Assembly (NCBI RefSeq): GCF_026153455.1
Contig: NZ_CP110629.1
Span: 682,001-746,000, forward strand
Direction: 5' to 3'
Origin: Marinimicrobium sp. C6131
GTDB taxonomy: Bacteria > Pseudomonadota > Gammaproteobacteria > Pseudomonadales > Cellvibrionaceae
Length of the DNA: 64,000 nucleotides
Each line of letters begins with the position of its first letter. The stretch's first letter is position 1. The translations under genes were made by a program, and so were the position numbers. This document shows, one piece after another, positions 8,222-15,860 of the stretch. The notes beneath the pieces are model-generated. The model saw nothing but the letters and a program-made list of their open reading frames with translations, was not told where the DNA came from and searched no databases.

Positions 8222-9229
8222 ATGAGTAAACAGCGGGTTCTAACCGGTATCACCACCACAGGCACGCCTCATCTGGGCAACTACGTCGGCGCCATTCGCC
8301 CGGCCATTCGCTCCAGTGAACGGGACGATGCCCAATCCTTCTACTTTCTGGCGGATTACCACGCGCTGATCAAATGTCAGGACCCGGAGCAGGTGCATCA
8401 GTCCACCCGCGAGATTGCGGCCACCTGGCTGGCACTGGGTCTGAACACCGACAAGGCGGTGTTCTATCGCCAGTCGGATATCCCGGAAATTCCCGAACTC
8501 TGCTGGTTGCTGACCTGCATGGCTGCCAAAGGCCTGATGAACCGCGCCCACGCCTACAAAGCGGCCGTCGCCGCCAATATGGAAGCGGGGGAGGACCCGG
8601 ACTTCGGTGTCACCATGGGCCTGTACAGCTATCCGGTGCTGATGGCCGCCGACATTCTGATGTTCAACGCCAATGAAGTGCCGGTCGGGAAGGATCAGAT
8701 CCAGCACGTGGAAATGGCCCGGGATATCGCCGCGCGATTCAACCATCATTACGGTGATCACTTCGTCTTGCCCGAAGCGAAAGTGGACGACCATGTGGCG
8801 GTGTTGCAGGGCCTGGATGGCCGCAAGATGAGCAAGAGCTACAACAACACCATTCCGTTGTTCCTGCCCGAGAAAAAACTCAAAAAGCACATCAACAAAA
8901 TCAAAACCAACCTGCTGGAACCCGGCGACCCCAAGGACCCGGATGATTCCACCGTGTTCCAGATCTGGCAGGCCTTCGCCACTCCCGAGCAGACCGATGA
9001 AATGCGCAGGGCTTTCGCGGAGGGTATTGCCTGGGGCGAAGCCAAGAAGCAGTTGTTTGAATTGGTGAATGGCCAGTTAGGCGAGGCGCGCGAGCGTTAC
9101 GAAGCCTTGTTGGCCAACCCGACCCACATCGAAGAGGTGTTGCGGGCCGGCGCCGAGAAAGCCCGCAAAGAAAGCCGCGAGTTTATTGGGAAACTGCGTG
9201 AAGCAGTGGGTATTCGTCCCATTCGGTGA
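8222..9229 (+). CDS. trpS: Tryptophanyl-tRNA synthetase
   Basis: Charges tRNA-Trp in the cytoplasm; class Ic synthetase. The 335-residue protein shows the HIGH-equivalent TGTPHLGNYVGA near the N terminus, the tryptophan-pocket region (GLYSYPVLMAADILMF, VPVGKDQIQHVE) and the KMSKS loop (LDGRKMSKSYNNTIPLF). The frame is open upstream to 8147, but MSKQRVLTGI at 8222 is the conserved start. Gap of 82 bp after the glycosyltransferase gene. Confidence 0.97.
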   Translation: MSKQRVLTGITTTGTPHLGNYVGAIRPAIRSSERDDAQSFYFLADYHALIKCQDPEQVHQSTREIAATWLALGLNTDKAVFYRQSDIPEIPELCWLLTCMAAKGLMNRAHAYKAAVAANMEAGEDPDFGVTMGLYSYPVLMAADILMFNANEVPVGKDQIQHVEMARDIAARFNHHYGDHFVLPEAKVDDHVAVLQGLDGRKMSKSYNNTIPLFLPEKKLKKHINKIKTNLLEPGDPKDPDDSTVFQIWQAFATPEQTDEMRRAFAEGIAWGEAKKQLFELVNGQLGEARERYEALLANPTHIEEVLRAGAEKARKESREFIGKLREAVGIRPIR

Positions 9230-9254
9230 TTGTTATGAACGTTCCGGTGTTGCA

Positions 9255-9380
9255 TGACGTCCGGGCCGCTACGGGGTAAGCCCTTTCAAGACACGCCGTA
9301 CATACATCCCTGTAGGCTCGAATCGCGGGTCCCCCGCTCCACGGTCTTGAAAGGGCTTACCCCGCATCGGCCCTCCGTGC
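9255..9380. repeat. Structured inverted-repeat element, copy A
   Basis: Perfect 21-bp outer arms at 9272-9292 and 9344-9364 (core GGGGTAAGCCCTTTCAAGAC and its complement) continue as an imperfect stem to about 9255/9380. Inside are two small hairpins: TAC and GTA around the loop ATCCCT, and GCGGG and CCCGC around TCC. The same architecture in opposite orientation is found at 9473-9584 with different stem sequences. It lies between convergent trpS and bioA. No U-tract is present, so a simple terminator is unlikely. No transposase is present nearby. Confidence 0.85.
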
Positions 9381-9472
9381 CACGGTTCGCGATGGACGGA
9401 TCGGCCCGACGCATCGGAGCGAAAATTAAATCAATCCATTGGACTGCTGCGTTACTCTGAGGGTGGCACGGA
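9381..9472. other. Spacer between the two inverted elements
   Basis: About 90 bp separate the copies. The edges are themselves complementary: CTCCGTGCCAC near 9373-9383 pairs with GTGGCACGGAG at 9463-9473. The middle (9394-9421) matches the right half of the REP palindromes found at 30271 and 47193 (CGGATCGGCCCGA...TCGGAGCG), apparently a degenerate REP half-site. No gene. Confidence 0.6.
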
Positions 9473-9584
9473 GGCCTGGGGTGGGGTGGACCCTTTCAAG
9501 ACCGTAAGCGGAGGGACTCCGCGAGGCGAGCCCCCAGGGATGGGTTCACGGCGTGTCTTGAAAGGGTCCACCCCACCCCAGGCC
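9473..9584. repeat. Structured inverted-repeat element, copy B (inverted)
   Basis: A perfect 30-bp stem (9473-9502 with 9555-9584; outer part GGCCTGGGGTGGGGTGGACC) encloses a core that, read on the minus strand, matches copy A. Both carry CTTTCAAGACACGCCGT, the loop ATCCCT, GGCTCG, a GCGG hairpin with loop TCC, and ACGGTCTTGAAAG. The hairpin stems differ from copy A but remain paired (CCC/GGG for TAC/GTA; GCGGAG/CTCCGC for GCGGG/CCCGC), as does the outer stem. Confidence 0.85.
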
Positions 9585-9603
9585 GGGTTAGATGCGCCCT
9601 CCA

Positions 9604-10929
9604 TCACTTCAACTCAGATACAACCGTATAAATACCCATAGTTAACTGCCGCAACTCCTCCGGCGTGATCACAAACGGCGGCATGATGTACACCAATTTG
9701 CCGAAGGGCCGTACCCAAATCCCTTCTTCCACAAACCGCGGCTGCACCTTCGCCATATCCACCGGCTCGTGCAACTCCACCACACCAATCGCGCCCAATA
9801 CCCGCACATCGGCCACCGCCGGCAAATCCCGACACGCCCCCAGCTCCTCTTTCAACTGAGCTTCAATACGCCCAACCTGTCCCTGCCAGTCGCTGTCCAG
9901 CAACAGGTCGATGCTGGCATTGGCCACCGAACAGGCCAGCGGATTGCCCATGAAAGTGGGCCCGTGCATAAACACCCCGGCTTCGCCCCGGCAGATGCCG
10001 TCGCTGACTTTATCGTTACACAGCGTGGCGGCCAGAGTCATATAACCGCCGGTCAGACCCTTGCCCAGACACAGAATATCGGGGCTGATGCCGGCGTGTT
10101 CGCAGGCGAACAGTTTGCCCGTGCGACCAAAGCCAGTGGCGATTTCATCGGCAATCAATAGCACATCGTGTTCATCACACAGTTCCCGCACCCGGCGCAG
10201 GTAATCGGGGGAATAAAAGCGCATGCCGCCCGCGCCCTGCACGATGGGCTCGAGAATCACCGCCGCGAGTTCGTCTTTGTGCGCCACCAGCAGGGCTTCA
10301 AAGTCCGCAATATGGCGCTCGTCCCAGGGTTCATCGATGCCGCATTCCGGTTGGGGGGCAAACAGTTGCTGTGCCAGGGTGTGACTGAACAGCTGATGCA
10401 TACCGGTCACGGGGTCACATACTGACATGGCGCCGAAGGTATCGCCGTGGTAACCGCGGCGAAGGGCCAGAAACCGGTGCTTGTCCGGGCGCCCCTGGGA
10501 CTGCCAGAACTGCATGGCCATCTTCAGCGACACCTCCACCGAAACCGAGCCGGAGTCGGCCAGAAACACTTTGTTCAGGCCCTCCGGGGTCAACTCCACC
10601 AGTCGTTTGGCCAGGGTGACGCCGGGCTCGTGGGTCAGACCGCCGAACATCACGTGCGCCATCTGCTCCAGCTGTTCCTGAATGGCCTGATTCAGACGCG
10701 GGTGGTTGTAGCCGTGAAGCTGACACCACCAGGAGGACATGCCGTCCACCAGCTTTCGGCCGTCGGACAGGTGCAGGTATACGCCCTCGGCCCGTTGCAC
10801 AGGGAACACAGGAGTCGGGTTCAGAAACGAGGAGTAGGGATGCCAGACGTGCTGACGGTCGATCTCCAGAATCTGTTCGGCGCTGAGCGGGCTGGAGGAA
10901 CTGGAACTGGAGGGATGGTGACTGGACAT
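9604..10929 (-). CDS. bioA: Adenosylmethionine-8-amino-7-oxononanoate aminotransferase
   Basis: PLP enzyme that converts KAPA to DAPA with S-adenosylmethionine as amino donor in biotin synthesis. The 441-residue protein has the class III aminotransferase features: WHPYSSF and DGMSSWWCQLHGYNHP in the N-terminal part, RRGYHGDTFGAMSVCD, LIADEIATGFGRTG (PLP-binding Asp) and CLGKGLTGGY (Schiff-base Lys). An odd low-complexity Ser tract (HHPSSSSSSSPLS) precedes the domain. No other bio gene is in the window and bioA stands alone, facing trpS. The N terminus could start slightly later, but no other Met precedes the conserved region. Confidence 0.95.
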   Translation of the reverse strand: MSSHHPSSSSSSSPLSAEQILEIDRQHVWHPYSSFLNPTPVFPVQRAEGVYLHLSDGRKLVDGMSSWWCQLHGYNHPRLNQAIQEQLEQMAHVMFGGLTHEPGVTLAKRLVELTPEGLNKVFLADSGSVSVEVSLKMAMQFWQSQGRPDKHRFLALRRGYHGDTFGAMSVCDPVTGMHQLFSHTLAQQLFAPQPECGIDEPWDERHIADFEALLVAHKDELAAVILEPIVQGAGGMRFYSPDYLRRVRELCDEHDVLLIADEIATGFGRTGKLFACEHAGISPDILCLGKGLTGGYMTLAATLCNDKVSDGICRGEAGVFMHGPTFMGNPLACSVANASIDLLLDSDWQGQVGRIEAQLKEELGACRDLPAVADVRVLGAIGVVELHEPVDMAKVQPRFVEEGIWVRPFGKLVYIMPPFVITPEELRQLTMGIYTVVSELK

Positions 10930-11057
10930 GCGGGCCCTTCAGAAGTTACGTGAGTGGAGTGGAAAGGCGCTCACGCTAGCAGAAAAGCCGTTAAAAATCA
11001 GCTGTCCTGAGACTATCGGGCCCGGCCAGCGCCGGGTCCGATAGTGGAAGGGTGCAA

Positions 11058-12038
11058 TCAGTAGGCGCCGCGAATGTGCTGCTGGACCTGGTCCTGATAG
11101 AACCGATACAGGTCTTCATGCAACCCGTCTTCCAGGGGCTTGAGCGCACTGACTTTGGCATTTTCCCGCACCTGCTGAGCCGAGCTGGCACCGGGGATGA
11201 TGCTGGTGACCGCGGGCTGGTCCAGAATCCAGCGCATGGCCATCTGCGCCATGGTGTAACCCTCGGGTACCATGCCTTCCAGTGCGCGCACCAGTTTGAC
11301 GCCGGTTTCAAAGGGAATGCCCGCAAAGGTCTCGCCCACATTGAAGGCGTCGCCATCGCGGTTGAAGTTCCGGTGGTCGGTTTTGTCGAACTGGGTGTTC
11401 TCGGTGAACTTGCCGCTCAGCATGCCGCTAGCCAGGGGCAAGCGAACGATAATGCCAATGCCCTTGTCTTCGGCCCGGGGCAGCAGTTCGTCGAGCAGTT
11501 TCTGGCGGAAGATGTTGAAGATGACCTGCAGTGAGGTCAGGTCATCGTGCTCGGCACAGATCAGCCCCTCTTCAACGGTTTCCACGCTGGCTCCGAAATA
11601 GCGGATCTGACCGTCCTGCTGCAGTCGGCGCAGCCAGTCGAAGATTTCGCCGTGGCGCATGACTTCGGTGGGCACGCAGTGCAGTTGCAGCAGGTCCAGG
11701 GTGTCGGTCTTCAGACGGTCCTGGGCGCGCTTGACCGAGTCCTGCATGTGGGTCAGGGAGTAGCCGTCGGGGTAGACGCCGTCGCCGCGGCCGTATTTGG
11801 TGGCAATGACCGGCTTGGGGTTGCGGTTGGCCAGGTGTTGGCCCAGGTAGGTTTCGCTGGCACCACCGCCGTACACATCGGCGGTATCAAAGAAGGTGAT
11901 GCCTTCGTCCAGAGCGGTCTGAAGGATGGCTTCGACGGTGTCGGCGGTGATCGGGCCGAAGTCGCCACCGAGCTGCCAGCAGCCCAGGCCCACTTCGCTC
12001 AATACCAGTTCGCTGTTGCCGAGTTTTCTCGTCTGCAT
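11058..12038 (-). CDS. Aldo/keto reductase
   Basis: NAD(P)H-dependent oxidoreductase of the aldo/keto reductase superfamily (YajO/general stress protein-69 style); substrate unknown. The 326-residue protein holds the AKR catalytic set: FFDTADVYG (Asp, Tyr), IATKYGRG (Lys) and LDLLQLHCVP (His), and the C-terminal cofactor motif SIIPGASSAQQVREN. MQTRKLGNSEL at 12038 is preferred over the longer open frame to 12089; CGGGAGCG lies upstream as a ribosome-binding site. Single gene, with a promoter presumably in the segment before the 270-bp repeat element. Confidence 0.92.
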   Translation of the reverse strand: MQTRKLGNSELVLSEVGLGCWQLGGDFGPITADTVEAILQTALDEGITFFDTADVYGGGASETYLGQHLANRNPKPVIATKYGRGDGVYPDGYSLTHMQDSVKRAQDRLKTDTLDLLQLHCVPTEVMRHGEIFDWLRRLQQDGQIRYFGASVETVEEGLICAEHDDLTSLQVIFNIFRQKLLDELLPRAEDKGIGIIVRLPLASGMLSGKFTENTQFDKTDHRNFNRDGDAFNVGETFAGIPFETGVKLVRALEGMVPEGYTMAQMAMRWILDQPAVTSIIPGASSAQQVRENAKVSALKPLEDGLHEDLYRFYQDQVQQHIRGAY

Positions 12039-12159
12039 TGGTCGCTCCCGTGTTTGCGATACATCGTGATGGACGGGATCGCCGTCCATAATTAGTCGTT
12101 CTGACTATTTGCAGTTTAACACTCTGCTGTGGTCAGTGTGTCTTGTGGGTTGATGGGGT

Positions 12160-12429
12160 CTAGTGGTCCATGCGGCTAATGCTGTAACTTTCAGCCGTCA
12201 CACAAGCGTCGTGGGCAAGGCGCGCGAGCGCAGGACTGGCCGTGGCCAATTCAAGCGAGCGCAACACCGCCCACGGCGCTTGTGTGGCGGCCCTTCGGGA
12301 GCTTCTGTGCTGACGCGACTCGTCGTTGCGTTTCTTGACAAGGGAGCCACCCTTGCCTGCAAAACGCGCCTTGATTCGCGCCAGCACAGAAGCTCTGAAA
12401 GCTACAGAATTAGCCGCATGGACCACTAG
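12160..12429. mobile_element. 270-bp MITE-like cloverleaf element
   Basis: Terminal inverted repeats of 35 bp (12160-12194 and 12395-12429; start CTAGTGGTCCATGCGGCTAA) match at 33 of 35 positions. Inside are two more hairpins: 12199-12216 with 12269-12286 (18 bp, one mismatch) and 12299-12312 with 12382-12395 (14 bp, perfect). The whole can fold as a three-armed cruciform. CTAG is present at both extreme ends and could be a 4-bp target duplication. The right end abuts the stop codon of the GH84 gene. No transposase frame is inside, so a non-autonomous element is the likeliest reading. Confidence 0.75.
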
Positions 12430-13530
12430 TCAATCGGTCAGGCACGCCGGGTCAAACGCATAGCCGCCGTTGAGCCAGTTCAGTAATTCCCGGGCGTGAG
12501 GTTGTCCCGCCTCGGCGAAGGGTTGATAGTGGTCTTCCAGGTCGCGTCGCTCGGCGTCGGTGAGCGCATTCAGCCCTCGCTCCTGCAGCAGTGCCCGGTC
12601 GGCGATCAGGTGTCTGGCCAGCTCGGGCGGGGTGCAGGCCCGGGTCGCGCTCATGAACGCCGCCTCCGGCTGGTAATCCCCCCATGTCCGGTACGCCTCA
12701 GGTAGGGAGTGTAGCGGAATCTGCGACAGGTAGGCCTGGTTCATCGGGTTCACCGCGTGGCCCGCGACCTGCCCGCGAAGCCTGGCATGGCTGGCGGGGT
12801 AGGCGTCCAGGCGCAAATAGGGGCTCAGGCTCGCACTGTCATTGACCGGGTAATTGTCCCAGAGAAAGGGCCGCCGCTGCAGGTATTGGCTGACCTGGGC
12901 GAGGTGATCATCGGGGTAGGTCCGGGAGCAGACTTCCGCCCCGGTCCAGAACAGGTCGATCGACGGATCGAGGTTCTGCCCGAGATGCTCCCAGTAGCCG
13001 GCCGGCCGTGCACCGAAAACCTTCTCCAGAACGGGGTCAAAGCTGTAGTAGGTCGGGCAGAGGATCAGGTGCTCGGCGGTGCTGGCCTCGGCCGCGACAT
13101 GGGCCAGGGATACCTGGCGTTCAGCCAGCTCGGGCAGGTCGCCGCGCATATCGTCGAACAACAGTCCCATCAGGTCCGGTTCGAGGCGGTTCAGCGCCTG
13201 GAGTTTCCGCGTCAGGGCCTCCCGGCTCTGCGGCCAGGGCTCCCGGTAGAGTTCCAGGGGGCTGAGTCCTACCCCAAAGCGGATCCCCTGTGCCCGACAG
13301 GTGTCGCGCAGGGCGCACAGGGCCCGCCACTCGTCTTCCGGCCAGGGCGTCTGCCAGTGGCGGCGCAGGTGGGGGTCCGCTTTCGGGGCATAGAGGTAAA
13401 AATCGTAACCCTGTCGGGCCAGGAAGTGGACCATGTCGGTTCGGGCCGCCCAGGACCAGGGGCGGCCGAAGAAACCTTCAATGATTCCCAGCGGCGGCGG
13501 GGTGGAGCGAATGTCAGCGGATGGGGACAT
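12430..13530 (-). CDS. GH84 family beta-N-acetylglucosaminidase (O-GlcNAcase/hyaluronidase type)
   Basis: The 366-residue protein carries the GH84 start signature PLGIIEGFFGRPWSW, the barrel segment DFYLYAPKADPHLRR and the catalytic pair of Asp in LMGLLFDDMRGDLPE (substrate-assisted mechanism). WDNYPVND is also typical. Family members remove N-acetylglucosamine from glycans or glycoproteins. No signal peptide is seen, so the enzyme appears cytoplasmic, which is unusual for a hyaluronidase-type enzyme and closer to O-GlcNAcase. It is a lone gene and lacks the C-terminal modules of secreted clostridial enzymes. The stop codon directly touches the 270-bp inverted-repeat element. Confidence 0.88.
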   Translation of the reverse strand: MSPSADIRSTPPPLGIIEGFFGRPWSWAARTDMVHFLARQGYDFYLYAPKADPHLRRHWQTPWPEDEWRALCALRDTCRAQGIRFGVGLSPLELYREPWPQSREALTRKLQALNRLEPDLMGLLFDDMRGDLPELAERQVSLAHVAAEASTAEHLILCPTYYSFDPVLEKVFGARPAGYWEHLGQNLDPSIDLFWTGAEVCSRTYPDDHLAQVSQYLQRRPFLWDNYPVNDSASLSPYLRLDAYPASHARLRGQVAGHAVNPMNQAYLSQIPLHSLPEAYRTWGDYQPEAAFMSATRACTPPELARHLIADRALLQERGLNALTDAERRDLEDHYQPFAEAGQPHARELLNWLNGGYAFDPACLTD

Positions 13531-13598
13531 GGCGCAAACTCGGCCTCGACAAATAAGCCAGCTTACCCTGTGAGACCAGCGCTGGAAAGCCGCTCAAA

Positions 13599-13627
13599 TT
13601 GACTTTTTCACCCTAAGTGCTTATTAT
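13599..13627 (+). promoter_or_regulatory. Sigma70 promoter upstream of pgi
   Basis: TTGACT (13599-13604) and TATTAT (13622-13627) are spaced exactly 17 bp apart, a near-consensus sigma70 promoter. The expected transcription start is near 13634, about 240 nt before the pgi start codon. Confidence 0.7.
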
Positions 13628-13633
13628 GCCTGC

Positions 13634-13875
13634 CTTTTTGAAGCACGCTCAATTTCTCGCCAGGCCAGAGGCGGCGGTGCTTTGCAGCGCTCAATCGGCA
13701 CCTTTGACACCCGGCGCAGCGGCGGTGTCATCGCTAAATACCTACGCAGTCTTTCGCGTCGGTCAACCGAAGCGGCGGTTGGGCGGGCAGGCGACCTGAT
13801 GCACCGGACGCCGCCAAAAAACCACAATTGCTTCCAACACAAGTGACCCGCTCTGCGGAAAAATGAGGTCGATAC
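13634..13875 (+). other. Long leader region before pgi
   Basis: If transcription starts near 13634, pgi has a leader of about 240 nt. It contains a 7-bp palindrome TGACACC...GGTGTCA (13705-13711 and 13724-13730) and a CAACCG/CGGTTG hairpin near 13767-13785. A 60-codon frame (13617-13799) has no ribosome-binding site and no family resemblance. The leader could be regulatory or encode a small RNA; no known riboswitch is recognised. Confidence 0.4.
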
Positions 13876-15519
13876 ATGGCAAGTCCTACCCAGTTACCGA
13901 GTTGGCAATCCCTGGCACAGCATGCCGATACCCTGCGTCAGCGGGAGCTCAAATCTCTGTTTGCCGAGGACCAGTCCCGGTTCGACAGTTTCTCCATTCG
14001 CGCTCCCCACATCCTGTTTGATTATTCCAAGAATCTGATCACCGAAGAGACCCGCAAAGGGCTGCTGGCATTGGCAGAAGAGTCCAGGGTGGCGGATTGG
14101 CGCGATCGCATGTTCGGCGGTGAGCACATCAACCGGACCGAAGATCGCGCCGTCATGCACGTGGCGCTGCGGGACAAGTCGGGCAAGCCGATCATGGTGG
14201 ACGGCAAGGATGTTCGCCCCCAGGTTGAGCGCGAGCTGAACCATATGCGCGAGCTGGTCACCAGCGTGCGCGCCGGTGAGTGGAAAGGCTTTTCCGGCAA
14301 GTCGATCACCGATATCGTCAGCATCGGCATTGGTGGTTCCAACCTGGGGCCGCTGATGGTCACTGAAGCGCTGAGCGCCTATAGCGACGATACTCTGCGT
14401 ACCCATTACGTCTCGAACGTGGACGGTTTTCAGATCGCCCAGGTGCTGGAGCGGGTGAACCCCGAAACCACCCTGTTTATCGTGGCCTCCAAGACCTTTA
14501 CCACGCTGGAAACCATCACCAACGCCAATACCGCCCGGGCCTGGTTCCTGAAAGGCGGCGGCTCCGAGTCCACCACCAGCCAGCATTTCGTGGCCGTCTC
14601 CTCCAACGTGAAAAAAGCCGTGGAATTCGGGGTGGCGGAGAAGAACATCTTTGAAATGTGGGACTGGGTCGGCGGCCGCTTCTCGCTCTGGTCCACCATC
14701 GGGCTGCCCATCGCGCTGCAACAGGGTTTTGACGCCTTTGAGGAGTTGCTGCAGGGCGCCTATGAAATGGATCGCCACTTCTGCGAAGCCCCCCTGGCGG
14801 AAAATGCCCCGGTCATGCTGGCCCTGGTCGGTATCTGGAACCGCAACTTCCTGGGCTATCCCTCCCATGCCCTGCTGCCGTACGACCAGTGCTTGCACCG
14901 CTTTCCGGCCTATATGCAGCAGGCGGAAATGGAAAGTAACGGCAAGTCGGTCAACTGGGAAGGGGAAACCCTGACCTACGGCAGTGTGCCGCTGATCTGG
15001 GGTGAGGTGGGCATTAACGGCCAGCACGCCTTCTATCAGTTCCTGCACCAGGGAACCGACATCATTCCCGCCGACTTTATCGGCTCGGTGAAGCCCACCA
15101 TTGAAGTGGAAGGGCATCACGATGCACTGATGGCCAATATGTTCGCGCAAACCGAAGCGCTGATGAAGGGCATCGACGCCGATCAGGTGCGTGCGGACCT
15201 CAAGGCCAAGGGTATGGATGAGGCGCGGATTGAAGAAATCGTGGCCCACAAGGTGCACCGTGGCAACCGTCCGACCAACACGCTGCTGATGGACAAGGTG
15301 ACGCCGCGTTCTCTGGGCGCCCTGATTGCGCTATACGAGCACAAGATCTTCACCCAGGGCATCATCTGGCAGATTCACTCCTTCGATCAGTGGGGTGTGG
15401 AGCTGGGTAAGGTGCTGGCGGCCGGTATTCAGCCTGAGCTGGCGGATGGCGCCGAGGTGAGCGACAAACATGATGCCTCGACCCGCAGTCTGATAAACTA
15501 CTACAAACAAGCAAAGTAA
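13876..15519 (+). CDS. pgi: Glucose-6-phosphate isomerase
   Basis: Interconverts glucose-6-phosphate and fructose-6-phosphate. The 547-residue protein carries the family signatures: DIVSIGIGGSNLGP, the catalytic Glu and His region WGEVGINGQHAFYQFLHQGT, and the C-terminal QIHSFDQWGVELGK with the active-site Lys. Length is as in E. coli. The start ATG at 13876 has GAGG about 10 bp upstream. In the cluster it feeds hexose phosphates produced from fructose-6-phosphate or gluconeogenesis into the Entner-Doudoroff enzymes downstream. A 341-bp gap separates it from edd. Confidence 0.97.
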   Translation: MASPTQLPSWQSLAQHADTLRQRELKSLFAEDQSRFDSFSIRAPHILFDYSKNLITEETRKGLLALAEESRVADWRDRMFGGEHINRTEDRAVMHVALRDKSGKPIMVDGKDVRPQVERELNHMRELVTSVRAGEWKGFSGKSITDIVSIGIGGSNLGPLMVTEALSAYSDDTLRTHYVSNVDGFQIAQVLERVNPETTLFIVASKTFTTLETITNANTARAWFLKGGGSESTTSQHFVAVSSNVKKAVEFGVAEKNIFEMWDWVGGRFSLWSTIGLPIALQQGFDAFEELLQGAYEMDRHFCEAPLAENAPVMLALVGIWNRNFLGYPSHALLPYDQCLHRFPAYMQQAEMESNGKSVNWEGETLTYGSVPLIWGEVGINGQHAFYQFLHQGTDIIPADFIGSVKPTIEVEGHHDALMANMFAQTEALMKGIDADQVRADLKAKGMDEARIEEIVAHKVHRGNRPTNTLLMDKVTPRSLGALIALYEHKIFTQGIIWQIHSFDQWGVELGKVLAAGIQPELADGAEVSDKHDASTRSLINYYKQAK

Positions 15520-15860
15520 CAGCGGAAACAGTACAGCCGCCAGCGACCCCCGGTCCCTGGCGGCAAAATCATTTTTATGACCGCTGCGCGGAGACGTGTG
15601 AGAGAGCCTTGGTGGCATTGTCCGGCAACGTATCGGATGAGCGCTGAGGAGCATTAGACCGTGAATATAGCAAGTCAGACAAGGCTTGGCGGGCCGGTGT
15701 ATGGCGCCGCCCCCTGTGCTGTCCGGCCCCCCAGCGCCGGACACGTTCACCCGTAGACGGGGTGGCAGTGCGCGGGGCAGGCCTCCGACCCGATTCGTTG
15801 CTCCCGCTGGTGGCGGGGCGAGGGCGTCTGGCTGGATGTAAAGTAATCAATGGTGCTGAA
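15520..15860 (+). other. Intergenic region pgi-edd
   Basis: 341 bp. An 8-bp hairpin GCCGCCAG/CTGGCGGC (15536-15564) with a 13-nt loop, followed by ATTTTT, could be a weak terminator of pgi. The remainder contains GC-rich imperfect repeats around 15700-15745 but no confident promoter. The edd frame stays open back to 15762, so a longer Edd cannot be fully excluded, but those residues do not look like the family. No obvious HexR palindrome is visible. Confidence 0.4.

Noticed and set aside
9254..9460. 68-codon frame over the structured repeat
   Set aside because: It lies on palindromic sequence and has no start signal or homology-like features.
9230..9603. CRISPR array
   Set aside because: Only two copies, in inverted orientation with long palindromic arms; there are no regular spacers and no cas genes anywhere in the window.
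12160..12429. 88-codon open frames on both strands, both starting MVHAAN and ending ISRMDH
   Set aside because: The matching ends come from the terminal inverted repeats of the element; there is no ribosome-binding site and no family resemblance.
13617..13799. 60-codon frame in the pgi leader
   Set aside because: No ribosome-binding site and no recognisable protein features; the start overlaps the promoter's -10 box.
13894..15258. 454-codon antisense frame inside pgi
   Set aside because: A by-product of GC-rich codon use; the sense strand encodes an unmistakable isomerase. The same applies to antisense frames over edd (16236-17762), gap (19972-21894), pyk (21728-23323) and alaS (24333-25901).
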